Positions 1 through 6,830 of a stretch of 12,187 bases of DNA are shown in pieces (within the stretch, counting starts at the first letter, position 1; each line of letters opens with the position of its first letter). Both the position numbers and the translations under genes were made by a program. A model generated the notes under the pieces. The model was not told the DNA's origin. It saw nothing but the letters and a program-made list of their open reading frames with translations, and ran no database searches. The stretch lies in NCBI GenBank assembly GCA_021828445.1, contig JAJZJD010000023.1, positions 1 to 12,187 on the forward strand, in the 5' to 3' direction. The stretch comes from a bacterium (GTDB lineage Bacteria; SZUA-79; Acidulodesulfobacterales; Acidulodesulfobacteraceae).

Positions 1-501
1 GGAGCCCTGTTCCTGTTTGTCGGAATGCTTTATGAAAGAATGCACACGAGGCAGATTAAAGATTTTGGCGGTATCGCAAAAAAAGCTCCTATCCTTACGA
101 CGTTTTTTATGATATCGGTTCTTGCATCCGTCGGGCTTCCGGGGCTGAACGGGTTTATAGGAGAATTTTTAATATTAATCGGCTCGTTCCATAGTTATCC
201 CGTCTTGACGATTATTGCCACAAGCGGCATTATTTTTGCCGCAGTTTATTTATTATGGATGTTTCAGAGAGTCATGTTTCAGGATATCACCAATCCCGCG
301 GCAGAAAGTTTCGAAGATATGAATTTAAGAGAAATTATTACGATTTTGCCTTTGGTTGCCCTAATGTTTTTAATAGGATTTTATCCTATGCCGTTTTTGG
401 AAAGAATAGATCCTACCGTTTTACATTTTTTATCTATGATAAACCATCACAAGGCTGTTTATAATGCAATTAAATTAAAGGCGGGGTTGTCCAATGCATA
501 A
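1..501 (+). CDS. nuoM: NADH-quinone oxidoreductase subunit M (NuoM), C-terminal part
   Basis: This is an antiporter-like membrane subunit of respiratory complex I, which couples NADH:quinone oxidoreduction to proton translocation across the inner membrane. The reading frame is open from base 1 with no start in the window, so only about the last 166 residues are present; the ATG at 25 is internal. Recognisable family features are GMLYERMHTR shortly after the left edge, then the conserved loop-helix GLPGLNGFIGEF, whose Glu lies in a transmembrane helix and belongs to the family's proton path. Three or more further hydrophobic helices follow. The stop codon lies inside the start of nuoN (8-base overlap), as expected for the end of a nuo operon. 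NuoL and NuoM share this fold; the position directly before nuoN and the sequence style favour NuoM. Confidence 0.93.
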   Translation, partial: GALFLFVGMLYERMHTRQIKDFGGIAKKAPILTTFFMISVLASVGLPGLNGFIGEFLILIGSFHSYPVLTIIATSGIIFAAVYLLWMFQRVMFQDITNPAAESFEDMNLREIITILPLVALMFLIGFYPMPFLERIDPTVLHFLSMINHHKAVYNAIKLKAGLSNA

Positions 502-2008
502 TGTGCCTTATATATACGGAATTAATTTCTTGGAAAAAAGTATGCTCGGCATTATACCTGAAGCCGTAATTATAATATTTGCTTTTATGGTTCTTTTTCT
601 TACCTTTTTCGAAAAACTTGCAAAAAGGAAAAATGCTTATTATCTCTCTTTAATAGGTATAGGTTTTTCCATGCTTTACGTATTAATGCTTTCAGGCAGG
701 AATATATACGGTTTTTACGGGTCGATCGTATTTAATAGTTTTGACGTATTTTTATTTATCGCTATTCTTTTTTCCGGCATGTTTACCGTCTTGATGTCGA
801 AAGATTATATGGAAAATTCCGAGATGCCCGTGCCGGAATATTACAGCCTTATTCTTTTCGGGCTCTCGGCGATGATGTTTTTAGTATCGTCCAATAATTT
901 GATAATGGTATTTTTATCCATAGAATTTATGTCTATATGCGCCTATATACTTACGGGATATATTAAGGGTAATACAAGAAGCACCGAAGCGGCGCTTAAA
1001 TATTTTATACTCGGGGCTTTCGCATCGGCGTTTTTACTTTTCGGCGCGGTTTTTATTTACGCATCTACCGGACATTTAAACTTGTACGGCATACATTCAT
1101 TTTTAGAAAATATTTCTTATGCAGGTTCGATTAGCCATAGCGGCGGCATGGGAATTAAAGTATATATTTCAGTCGGGCTGATTCTATTTTTAGTAGGACT
1201 GGCTTTCAAAATGTCGTTATTTCCGTTTCATTCATGGACGCCCGACGCTTACGACGGCGCTCCTACCCCGATAACGAATTTTATGGCGACGGGAATAAAG
1301 ATAGCGGCCCTCGCTGTTTTTTTGCGAATTTATTCGCTTATTTATAATTTCAATATTATGAATTTTAACGATATATTATGGCTTCTTGCAGTTTTTTCCA
1401 TGACGTTCGGAAATATAGCCGCTCTTTTATCTTCAAATATAAAAAGGCTGCTGGCATATTCGTCTATAGCTCAAGCGGGTTATATTCTCGTCGGCATTAT
1501 AGGAGGCGGGTTTTACGGCTATTCTGGAACGCTGTTTTATCTGTTCTCATATATTTTTATGACGGCCGGAGCTTTTGCCGTTGTCGTTATATTTGAAAAT
1601 TCCGATATAATTTCATTGGATATTAAAAGATATTCCGGAATAGGATATAAATATCCGTTCATCGCCGCCTCTATGGCGTTTTTTTTATTATCGTTTGCCG
1701 GAATACCTGTAACCTCAGGATTTATGGGGAAATTTTACGTATTTTCTTCAGCCGTTAAATCCGGTTATAACTGGTTAGTAGTAATTGCTCTTTTAAACAG
1801 CGCTTTTGCGGCCTTTTATTATATTAAGATAATCGTTAAAATGTACATGCCCGATAAAGAGTCTGTAGGCGTTATTCGCGGCGCAATCGATGACGGATTA
1901 ATGATTACAATTATAATTTGTTTAATTTTAACTCTGCTTATGGGAGTATATCCTCAAATATTTATTAATTTTGCGAATAATTCAGCCGATTCGTTATGGA
2001 GAATATAA
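494..2008 (+). CDS. nuoN: NADH-quinone oxidoreductase subunit N (NuoN)
   Basis: This is a 504-residue polytopic membrane protein, the third antiporter-like proton-pumping subunit of complex I. The length and roughly 14 hydrophobic segments fit NuoN. Charged residues expected in the membrane half-channels are visible: Glu144 in LSIEFMSICAYIL, Lys169 in AALKYFILGAF, Lys239 in FKMSLFPFHSWTPDAY, Lys269 in ATGIKIAA and Lys413 in GFMGKFYVF. The motif PFHSWTPDAYDGAPTP (244-259) is highly characteristic of NuoN and its paralogues. The start overlaps nuoM by 8 bases, with a purine-rich stretch (AAGGCGGGG) upstream, consistent with translational coupling. The end overlaps ispE by 13 bases. As the last nuo gene it probably shares a transcript with the genes after it. 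Confidence 0.96.
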   Translation: MHNVPYIYGINFLEKSMLGIIPEAVIIIFAFMVLFLTFFEKLAKRKNAYYLSLIGIGFSMLYVLMLSGRNIYGFYGSIVFNSFDVFLFIAILFSGMFTVLMSKDYMENSEMPVPEYYSLILFGLSAMMFLVSSNNLIMVFLSIEFMSICAYILTGYIKGNTRSTEAALKYFILGAFASAFLLFGAVFIYASTGHLNLYGIHSFLENISYAGSISHSGGMGIKVYISVGLILFLVGLAFKMSLFPFHSWTPDAYDGAPTPITNFMATGIKIAALAVFLRIYSLIYNFNIMNFNDILWLLAVFSMTFGNIAALLSSNIKRLLAYSSIAQAGYILVGIIGGGFYGYSGTLFYLFSYIFMTAGAFAVVVIFENSDIISLDIKRYSGIGYKYPFIAASMAFFLLSFAGIPVTSGFMGKFYVFSSAVKSGYNWLVVIALLNSAFAAFYYIKIIVKMYMPDKESVGVIRGAIDDGLMITIIICLILTLLMGVYPQIFINFANNSADSLWRI

Positions 2009-2889
2009 CTTATTATGCCCCGGCTAAGATTAATTTTTCTCTTAGAATAGGCAGAAAAGAGCCCTCCGGTCTTCATAAAATCCATTCCATCATGAGAAGA
2101 ATCGGTATAACCGATAAAATTTCTTTCAAGATTACGGAAAACGGTTATAAAGTTAAAGTCTTTCCGGGTGCGGTTTTGAAAAATAGCGGGATGGAAGCCG
2201 GCTTGCAATCCATTTCAAATGAAAATAATATAGTCGCAAAAGCGGCGAAAAGTTTTTTTAATAAATTAAACATTAAGAATAAAGGAATACACGTATTAAT
2301 AGAAAAAAATATACCCTTTAATGCCGGACTTGGAGGCGGCTCAAGCGACGGGGCAGGGTTGTTGCTGAAGTTGAACGAAGCCTATAACAATATATTGGAA
2401 AAAGTTGAATTACGGAAACTGGCGTTAGAAACAGGTTCGGACGTGCCGTTCTTTCTAACGGAAGGCGATGCGGTAGTATCGGGGTTCGGCGAAAATATCG
2501 AAGAAATTAAAACAGGCGCATTACCCAAGTATTATATCGTTTTAATCATGCCTGATTTTGGAATAAGCACAAAAGAAGCGTATGCGGACTACGATGATTT
2601 TTTGTTGACAAAAAATATAAATTATTATAATATTCAATACTTAGGCTTTGAAGATTTGAAGTTCGAAAATGATTTTGAGAAAGTAATATTAAAAAAATAT
2701 CCGGTTCTCAAAGAAATTAAAGAATCATTAATTTTAAACGGGGCTGAATTGTCTCTTTTGTCCGGAAGCGGTTCCGCTATATTCGGAGCATTTAAAACAT
2801 TTATCGGCGCAAACTCGTATCTTAATAATTTAAAATCGTTTCATTTTTATCACAGGGTGCACTTGAGCTATTTGACAGAAACTTTATAA
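1996..2889 (+). CDS. ispE: 4-diphosphocytidyl-2-C-methyl-D-erythritol kinase (IspE)
   Basis: IspE is a GHMP-superfamily kinase that phosphorylates the 2-hydroxyl of CDP-methylerythritol with ATP in the MEP (non-mevalonate) pathway to isoprenoids, including the quinones used by complex I. The 297-residue protein shows the family motifs in order: APAKINFSL at the N terminus (catalytic-type Lys11), the glycine-rich ATP loop GLGGGSSDGAG (111-121), the substrate/catalytic segment TGSDVPFF with Asp149, and the C-terminal glycine motif LSGSGSAIFGAF (255-266). The ATG start overlaps nuoN by 13 bases and has no evident Shine-Dalgarno site, so translation may depend on coupling to nuoN. In the ATP loop, Gly119 replaces the more usual Ala after SSD, a mild variation. 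The full set of motifs makes the assignment firm. Confidence 0.95.
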   Translation: MENITYYAPAKINFSLRIGRKEPSGLHKIHSIMRRIGITDKISFKITENGYKVKVFPGAVLKNSGMEAGLQSISNENNIVAKAAKSFFNKLNIKNKGIHVLIEKNIPFNAGLGGGSSDGAGLLLKLNEAYNNILEKVELRKLALETGSDVPFFLTEGDAVVSGFGENIEEIKTGALPKYYIVLIMPDFGISTKEAYADYDDFLLTKNINYYNIQYLGFEDLKFENDFEKVILKKYPVLKEIKESLILNGAELSLLSGSGSAIFGAFKTFIGANSYLNNLKSFHFYHRVHLSYLTETL

Positions 2890-2925
2890 ACTATTACTCA
2901 ATTTATTTTTTGGAGGGATTTTGTT

Positions 2926-3189
2926 ATGCAAGTTACGGAAGTTAACGTTTTTCCTGTAAATGAAGAGAAGTTAAAAGCTTATGTTACTATTACATTCGAT
3001 AACTGTTTTGTAGTCAGGGACCTCAAGATAATTAACGGAAAAGACGGGTTGTTTGTTGCAATGCCTAGTAAAAAAAGGAAGGACGGCACGTTTAAAGATA
3101 CGGCGCACCCTTTAAATAACGAAACCAGAGATATGATAGAATCGGCTGTCCTTGCGGCATACGAAGCCGCTCTGAATAGCCAGGAATAA
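2926..3189 (+). CDS. spoVG: SpoVG family nucleic-acid-binding regulator
   Basis: This 87-residue protein is clearly SpoVG. It begins MQVTEVNVFPV and contains the invariant core GLFVAMPSKK (41-50), then DTAHPLNNETR (58-68) and a C-terminal helix. SpoVG was named for sporulation and septation effects in Bacillus; homologues in other bacteria bind DNA or RNA and act as global regulators. Outside sporulating Firmicutes it is common next to ispE and prs, as here. The start is well supported by a strong ribosome-binding site, GGAGG at 2912-2916, 9 bases before ATG. It lies 36 bases after ispE and 37 bases before tRNA-Gln, with no obvious terminator, so it is probably cotranscribed with the tRNA. 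The regulatory target in this organism cannot be read from the sequence. Confidence 0.94.
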   Translation: MQVTEVNVFPVNEEKLKAYVTITFDNCFVVRDLKIINGKDGLFVAMPSKKRKDGTFKDTAHPLNNETRDMIESAVLAAYEAALNSQE

Positions 3190-3226
3190 AAACAAAACCT
3201 CTTGTCTTTAGTTTGCAAATATACAT

Positions 3227-3301
3227 TGGGGCGTCGACAAGCGGCAAGTCACAGGATTTTGATTCCTGCATTCGGAGGTTCGAATCCTCCCGCCCCAGCC
3301 A
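3227..3301 (+). tRNA. tRNA-Gln, anticodon TTG
   Basis: A complete cloverleaf can be folded by eye. The acceptor is TGGGGCG (3227-3233) with CGCCCCA (3291-3297) and discriminator G. The D stem is GAC/GTC around AAGCGGCAA. The anticodon stem is CAGGA/TCCTG (from 3252) with loop TTTTGAT and anticodon TTG at 3259-3261. The T arm is GGAGG-TTCGAAT-CCTCC. CCA is encoded (3299-3301). The sequence is very close to known bacterial tRNA-Gln(UUG). It sits between spoVG and prs on the same strand. No convincing promoter lies directly upstream, so it is probably transcribed with spoVG. A second copy of its 3' end lies 105 bases downstream. Confidence 0.97.
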
Positions 3302-3328
3302 AGCAGAATTTAGAACGAAAGCAGTAAA
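3284..3328 (+). repeat. Direct repeat, copy 1: tRNA-Gln 3' end plus flank
   Basis: Copy 1 starts at the last two T-loop bases of tRNA-Gln, runs through the CCA end and continues into the flanking DNA to about 3328. The first 22 bases (3284-3305) are identical to 3389-3410. Over 45 aligned positions I count five differences (at 3306, 3313, 3314, 3321 and 3325). The offset is exactly 105 bases with no gaps. Because the match extends past CCA, this is a duplicated DNA segment and not merely chance similarity between tRNA ends. Confidence 0.9.
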
Positions 3329-3406
3329 GTTAAAATAATAATGCTGGTCGGTAGACGATCATGAGCTGAAGCGGATGCGAAGCGAATCATCCTCCCGCCC
3401 CAGCCA
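3302..3406 (+). other. Spacer between the two tRNA-Gln 3' ends, possible processed small RNA
   Basis: This 105-base segment lies between the encoded CCA of tRNA-Gln and the CCA of its orphan 3'-end copy. Its first half is AT-rich. Its second half is GC-richer and could fold weakly: GTC-GGTA-GAC near 3346-3355 and GGATG (3373-3377) with CATCC (3388-3392). It contains GCGGATGCGAAGC (3371-3383), which matches at 11 of 13 positions an element in the tRNA-Ser spacer. If the transcript is cut at both CCA ends, a 105-nt RNA would be released, as happens with the rtT RNA of the E. coli tyrT locus. No coding frame of note is present. The RNA itself is inference. Confidence 0.35.
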
Positions 3407-3433
3407 AGCAAAATTTAAGACGAAAACAGAAAA
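3389..3433 (+). repeat. Direct repeat, copy 2: orphan tRNA-Gln 3' end plus flank
   Basis: Copy 2 carries the last 18 nt of the tRNA (T-stem 3' strand, acceptor 3' strand, discriminator G and CCA at 3404-3406) without the rest of the tRNA, then the same flanking AT-rich segment as copy 1. Bases upstream of 3389 do not fold into the 5' part of a tRNA. The copy ends about 11 bases before the prs start codon, so it also forms the prs leader. It may be an attachment-site scar, a tyrT-like repeat or the remains of a second tRNA gene. Confidence 0.88.
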
Positions 3434-3444
3434 ATACTTCAAAT

Positions 3445-4392
3445 ATGACTAATAAATTAAAATTATTTGCGGGCAATTCCAATAAAGAACTGGCGGAAAA
3501 AATGGCCGATTATCTCGGCATAGCTTTGGGAGACGCCGAGGTTTACAATTTCAGCGACGGGGAAACTTTTATCAATATCAACGAAAACGTCAGAGGTTGC
3601 GATATTTTTCTTATGCAGTCCACGTCAAACCCCGTAGATAAAAATCTAATGGAACTGCTGATAATGATAGATGCGATGAAAAGGGCATCGGCAAACAGAA
3701 TAACCGCCGTCGTGCCTTATTACGGCTATGCCAGACAGGACAGGAAAACGGCATCGAGGGTGCCTATAACCGCAAAATTAGTGGCGGATATTATTACTAC
3801 GGCGGGCGCGGATAGAGTGTTATCGATGGATTTGCACGCCGGGCAGATACAGGGGTTTTTTAATATTCCGGTTGACCATTTATATGCGGCGCCGGTACTG
3901 CTTGAATATATAAAAGAAAAGAATTATGAACCGGCGGATATCGTCGTGGTTTCTCCGGATGCCGGTGCGGTTGAAAGGTCAAGGTCTTTCGCGAAACATT
4001 TAGGAGCAAATCTTGCTATTATCGATAAAAGAAGAATTAAAGCAAATGTTGCGGAAATAATGAACGTTATCGGCGACGTTAAAAATAAAATCGCTATTAT
4101 GTTAGACGATATGATAGATACCGCGGGCACTATTACTCAGGGAGCCGTAGCGCTTTCCAACAACGGCGCGAGCGAAGTAATAGCAATGGCGACGCACGGA
4201 GTTTTATCAGGGGAAGCAATGGGCAAAATAGATAATTCCCCCATAAAAGAACTTATAATAACCGATACTATAAACCCGAAAAACAGGCAGGGGCTGTCAA
4301 GCAAGATTAAAATATTAAGCGTTGCGAATATTTTAGGAGAAGCGGTTAAAAGGATTCATGACGAGGATTCGGTCAGTTCGCTTTTTATTTAA
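3445..4392 (+). CDS. prs: Ribose-phosphate pyrophosphokinase (PRPP synthetase)
   Basis: This enzyme makes 5-phosphoribosyl-1-diphosphate from ribose-5-phosphate and ATP, supplying purine, pyrimidine, NAD, histidine and tryptophan synthesis. At 315 residues it has the normal length of class I bacterial enzymes. Motifs in order are the ATP-binding PYYGYARQDRK (91-101), the metal-binding DLHAGQIQGFF with His131, VVSPDAGAVERSR (168-180), the catalytic flexible-loop residues Lys195 and Arg197, and the PRPP-binding loop MLDDMIDTAGTI (219-230). The ATG gives the standard N terminus (KLKLFAGNSN), but there is no Shine-Dalgarno-like sequence before it; the leader is A-rich and includes the orphan tRNA-Gln 3' end. 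Neighbours (spoVG and tRNA-Gln upstream, rplY and pth downstream) match the conserved prs–rplY–pth order of many bacteria. Confidence 0.97.
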   Translation: MTNKLKLFAGNSNKELAEKMADYLGIALGDAEVYNFSDGETFININENVRGCDIFLMQSTSNPVDKNLMELLIMIDAMKRASANRITAVVPYYGYARQDRKTASRVPITAKLVADIITTAGADRVLSMDLHAGQIQGFFNIPVDHLYAAPVLLEYIKEKNYEPADIVVVSPDAGAVERSRSFAKHLGANLAIIDKRRIKANVAEIMNVIGDVKNKIAIMLDDMIDTAGTITQGAVALSNNGASEVIAMATHGVLSGEAMGKIDNSPIKELIITDTINPKNRQGLSSKIKILSVANILGEAVKRIHDEDSVSSLFI

Positions 4393-4419
4393 ATAATTTA
4401 TATAATAAAATAATAATAA

Positions 4420-4426
4420 AAGGAGA
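4420..4426 (+). promoter_or_regulatory. Ribosome-binding site that sets the rplY TTG start
   Basis: AAGGAGA lies 6-7 bases before a TTG codon at 4433 and is the best Shine-Dalgarno match in the window. No in-frame ATG lies nearby that would keep the conserved bL25 N terminus, so the site supports a TTG start. Confidence 0.8.
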
Positions 4427-4432
4427 TTTTCA

Positions 4433-5080
4433 TTGGAAATAATTAATTTGAACGTTGAGGCAAGAAAGAAGGAAAACAATCTTAAAACCTTAAGGAAGCA
4501 GGGTATCATACCCGGAGTAGTATACGGGAAAAAAATGGGTTCGCTCATTATTTTGCTAAACTACAAAGAATTTCTTAAAACCTTTGCAAAACATTCCATA
4601 TCCTCATTTATCAACATAGTAAGCAAAGAAGACGATGTAAACGGCAAAACCGTCGTTATAAAAGAAATTCAAAAGGACCCGGTGACCGATAATATTATTC
4701 ATATCGATCTGCACGAAATATCTATGGACGAGAAAATAGAAATAGAAGCGGCCGTCCATTTTACGGGAAAGCCTGAAGGAGTTAAGCTCGGAGGAATTCT
4801 TGAACCTCTCATGAGGCATATCGCCATAAAGGGTTATCCCAAAGATATAATCGATACTATAAATATCGATGTTTCAGCGCTTAAAATCGGAGACATTATA
4901 CACGTCAGAGATTTGAATTTAGGCGAAAACATCGAAATAATGGCTGAAGAAGATGCGGCTATAGTTACCGTCGCCGAGCCTACGGTTGAGGAAGTTTCCG
5001 CCGCAGCGCCTGCCGCCGAAAGCGAAACTGCCGCCGCAGCGCCTGCCGCCGGGTCAACGCAGCCTTCTCAGAAGGGTTAA
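4433..5080 (+). CDS. rplY: Large ribosomal subunit protein bL25, CTC type
   Basis: bL25 (general stress protein CTC) binds 5S rRNA in the large subunit. The 215-residue protein is the long form. The N-terminal 5S-binding domain (about 1-93) has LNVEARKKENNLKTLRKQG, PGVVYG and KEIQKDPVTDNIIHIDLHEI. The C-terminal CTC/TL5 domain (about 96-182) has FTGKPEGVKLGG, LEPLMRHIAIKGYP and HVRDLNL. A low-complexity Ala/Pro/Glu tail follows (183-215). Translation starts at TTG, preceded by AAGGAG. It follows prs by 40 bases and precedes pth by 18, a widely conserved neighbourhood. The tail contains an internal 11-codon duplication and is much GC-richer than its surroundings, which is common for such tails in this family. 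Confidence 0.95.
   Translation: MEIINLNVEARKKENNLKTLRKQGIIPGVVYGKKMGSLIILLNYKEFLKTFAKHSISSFINIVSKEDDVNGKTVVIKEIQKDPVTDNIIHIDLHEISMDEKIEIEAAVHFTGKPEGVKLGGILEPLMRHIAIKGYPKDIIDTINIDVSALKIGDIIHVRDLNLGENIEIMAEEDAAIVTVAEPTVEEVSAAAPAAESETAAAAPAAGSTQPSQKG
4998..5050 (+). repeat. 33-base tandem duplication in the rplY tail
   Basis: A 20-base sequence beginning CCGCCGCAGCGCC occurs at 4998-5017 and identically at 5031-5050, an offset of 33 bases or 11 codons in frame. It encodes the paired AAAPAA segments of the bL25 tail. The region is strongly GC-rich inside an AT-rich gene, so slippage or unequal exchange could change tail length. Confidence 0.9.
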
Positions 5081-5098
5081 AACTTCTATTTTATTAAA

Positions 5099-5710
5099 AT
5101 GCCAGAGGATATATTTATTTTTGGCCTTGGAAATCCGGGACAGGAATACCGGTTTTCCAGGCACAATTTTGGTTTTACGGCGGTGGACTATTTTTTCGAA
5201 GAAAATGATTTTCCGCCGTTTATTAATAAAAAAAATTATTTGATTTCCGGTAAAATTATATCGGACAAAAATATATTCTTAATTAAACCGCTTACTTTTA
5301 TGAATTTGAGCGGGAAAGCCGTAAAAGATGTCCTAAATAAAAACGGTGTTTTTAAAATCGGGGAAAACGAAGCCGGTTCAAACATTATTTTAATTCACGA
5401 CGACCTCGACCTTGCTTTTGGAAGTTGTAAAATTAAGTTCGGCGGCAGCGGCGGTTCTCATAACGGCGTTAATTCGGTTATAAATTCGCTTCAGAGCAAA
5501 AATTTTATACGCATAAAATTAGGTATTAATTCCCCGGAAAGAGTCAAATTTGATACCGGCGCGGACTATGTTCTGTCCAATTTTTCGAGAGACGAAATTA
5601 AAAAATTACCCGGCGTATTAAAAATAATAAATGAAATTTTATTCTCGATTATAACGGACGGTCTTGCGAAAACCATGAATAATTATAACATCCGCCGGGC
5701 GGCTGAATAA
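5099..5710 (+). CDS. pth: Peptidyl-tRNA hydrolase
   Basis: Pth cleaves the ester bond of peptidyl-tRNAs released by stalled ribosomes, recycling tRNA in the cytoplasm. The 203-residue protein has all expected elements: FGLGNPGQEY with Asn12, RHNFGF with the catalytic His22, KPLTFMNLSGKAV with Asn69, IHDDLDLAFG with Asp101 next to His100, and GGSGGSHNGVNSV with Asn122. Length fits the bacterial family (about 190-205). ATG at 5099 gives the standard N terminus. There is no clear Shine-Dalgarno site within 12 bases; GAAGGG at 5071-5076 lies inside rplY and is too far away, so coupling with rplY is likely. It sits 18 bases after rplY and 19 bases before ychF, a conserved order. Confidence 0.96.
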   Translation: MPEDIFIFGLGNPGQEYRFSRHNFGFTAVDYFFEENDFPPFINKKNYLISGKIISDKNIFLIKPLTFMNLSGKAVKDVLNKNGVFKIGENEAGSNIILIHDDLDLAFGSCKIKFGGSGGSHNGVNSVINSLQSKNFIRIKLGINSPERVKFDTGADYVLSNFSRDEIKKLPGVLKIINEILFSIITDGLAKTMNNYNIRRAAE

Positions 5711-5729
5711 ACATAAGGTATAAACAAAT

Positions 5730-6830
5730 ATGGGACTTAAATGCGGCATAGTAGGTCTTCCCAATGTGGGTAAATCCACCATATTTAACGCTATTACGTC
5801 GGGGGGAGCCGAAGCCAGCAATTATCCGTTTTGCACTATAGAACCGAATATAGGCATAAAACCGGTAAAAGATAAAAGATTGGAAAAACTGCGCGATATA
5901 TTTAGTCCTGATAAATTTACGCCGACTTATGTGGAATTCGTCGATATTGCGGGATTAGTAAAAGGGGCGTCGGCAGGCGAAGGTCTTGGCAACAAATTTC
6001 TTTCCCACATCAGGAATGTCGATTTAATCATACAGGTTATAAGAATATTTAAAGATAACTCGGTCGTGCATGTAGAAGGCGGAATAAATCCGGCAAGAGA
6101 CCTTGATATTATTAATACCGAACTCGCGTTAAGCGATATAGAAATTCTCTCCAAACATCTCCAGAAGCTTGAAAAAATAGCAAGAAGCGGAGATAAATCG
6201 GCGGCGTCCAACCTCGATTTTTTGAAAAAAATCAACGTTCAGCTCTCCGAAACCGGGTCTATAACCGGAAAAGAATTCGACGAAACTGAAAAAAGCCTGT
6301 TGAAATCCTTAGGCATAATATCGGCAAAACCCGTAGTATATGTTCTTAACGTCGATGAAGATATGCTGCCGGAAAATTTTTCCAATCAAGATATAAAAGA
6401 AATAATGAGTATAGCCGCGCCTAAAAATATACCGGTTATAAGATTGTGCGCAAAATTAGAAGAAGAACTATCCACTTTAGGAGAGGAAGACAGGGATGTT
6501 TTTCTTAAAGACTACGGTCTGGAGTCTTCCGCGTTGGATTTCGTCGCATCCGTTAGCTTCAGGCTTTTAGGTTTAATTTCGTTTTTTACCGCCGGCAAAC
6601 AGGAGGTCAGGGCTTGGGAGATAAAAAACGGCTGGAAAGCGCCTCAAGCCGCCGGAACTATTCATACTGATTTCGAAAAAGGTTTTATAAGGGCTGAAGT
6701 TATTTCGTATGACGATTTTATTAAAGCCGGTTCGGAAGCTAATGCCGCAAAAATGGGGCTTCTAAGGCTCGAGGGAAAAGACTATATAGTAAAAGACGGC
6801 GATATAATGCATTTCAGATTTAATGTTTAA
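5730..6830 (+). CDS. ychF: YchF/OLA1 family ribosome-associated ATPase
   Basis: YchF is an Obg-related P-loop protein that prefers ATP, binds ribosomes and affects translation and oxidative-stress responses. The 366-residue protein has the P-loop GLPNVGKST (9-17), the DIAGL switch II motif (72-76) and NVDE (207-210) where true GTPases have NKxD, which is the signature of the ATP-preferring YchF branch. A coiled-coil region (about 125-200) is followed by the C-terminal TGS domain (about 283-366). Cys35 in YPFCTIEPN is conserved with E. coli YchF, where it is linked to redox control. The ATG at 5730 is preceded by AAGG at 5715-5718, a rather long 11-base spacing. It ends the rightward housekeeping run; its stop codon overlaps the convergent marC gene. 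Confidence 0.97.
   Translation: MGLKCGIVGLPNVGKSTIFNAITSGGAEASNYPFCTIEPNIGIKPVKDKRLEKLRDIFSPDKFTPTYVEFVDIAGLVKGASAGEGLGNKFLSHIRNVDLIIQVIRIFKDNSVVHVEGGINPARDLDIINTELALSDIEILSKHLQKLEKIARSGDKSAASNLDFLKKINVQLSETGSITGKEFDETEKSLLKSLGIISAKPVVYVLNVDEDMLPENFSNQDIKEIMSIAAPKNIPVIRLCAKLEEELSTLGEEDRDVFLKDYGLESSALDFVASVSFRLLGLISFFTAGKQEVRAWEIKNGWKAPQAAGTIHTDFEKGFIRAEVISYDDFIKAGSEANAAKMGLLRLEGKDYIVKDGDIMHFRFNV

Noticed and set aside
1954..2208. Minus-strand open frame opposite the start of ispE
   Set aside because: It lies entirely over the nuoN end and the strongly supported ispE gene, with no recognisable protein features. Similar shadow frames elsewhere (for instance opposite prs, ychF and marC) were dismissed for the same reason.
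2872..2900. Perfect -35 hexamer TTGACA inside the end of ispE, upstream of spoVG
   Set aside because: At 16-18 bases' spacing only poor -10 sequences occur (TTACTC, TACTCA), and the nearest better match (TATTAC) is only 14 bases away. A spoVG promoter here is possible but not supported enough to list.
3332..3406. Possible complete second tRNA ending at the orphan Gln 3' end
   Set aside because: No matching 5' acceptor strand or normal anticodon arm can be found at the expected distance; only GTCGGTAGAC faintly resembles a D arm. It is kept only as one possible origin of the repeat.
4401..4406. Perfect TATAAT between prs and rplY
   Set aside because: The bases 16-18 upstream (around TTCGCT) are a weak -35, and the gap is almost pure A+T where TATAAT arises by chance. 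Readthrough from prs explains rplY expression.
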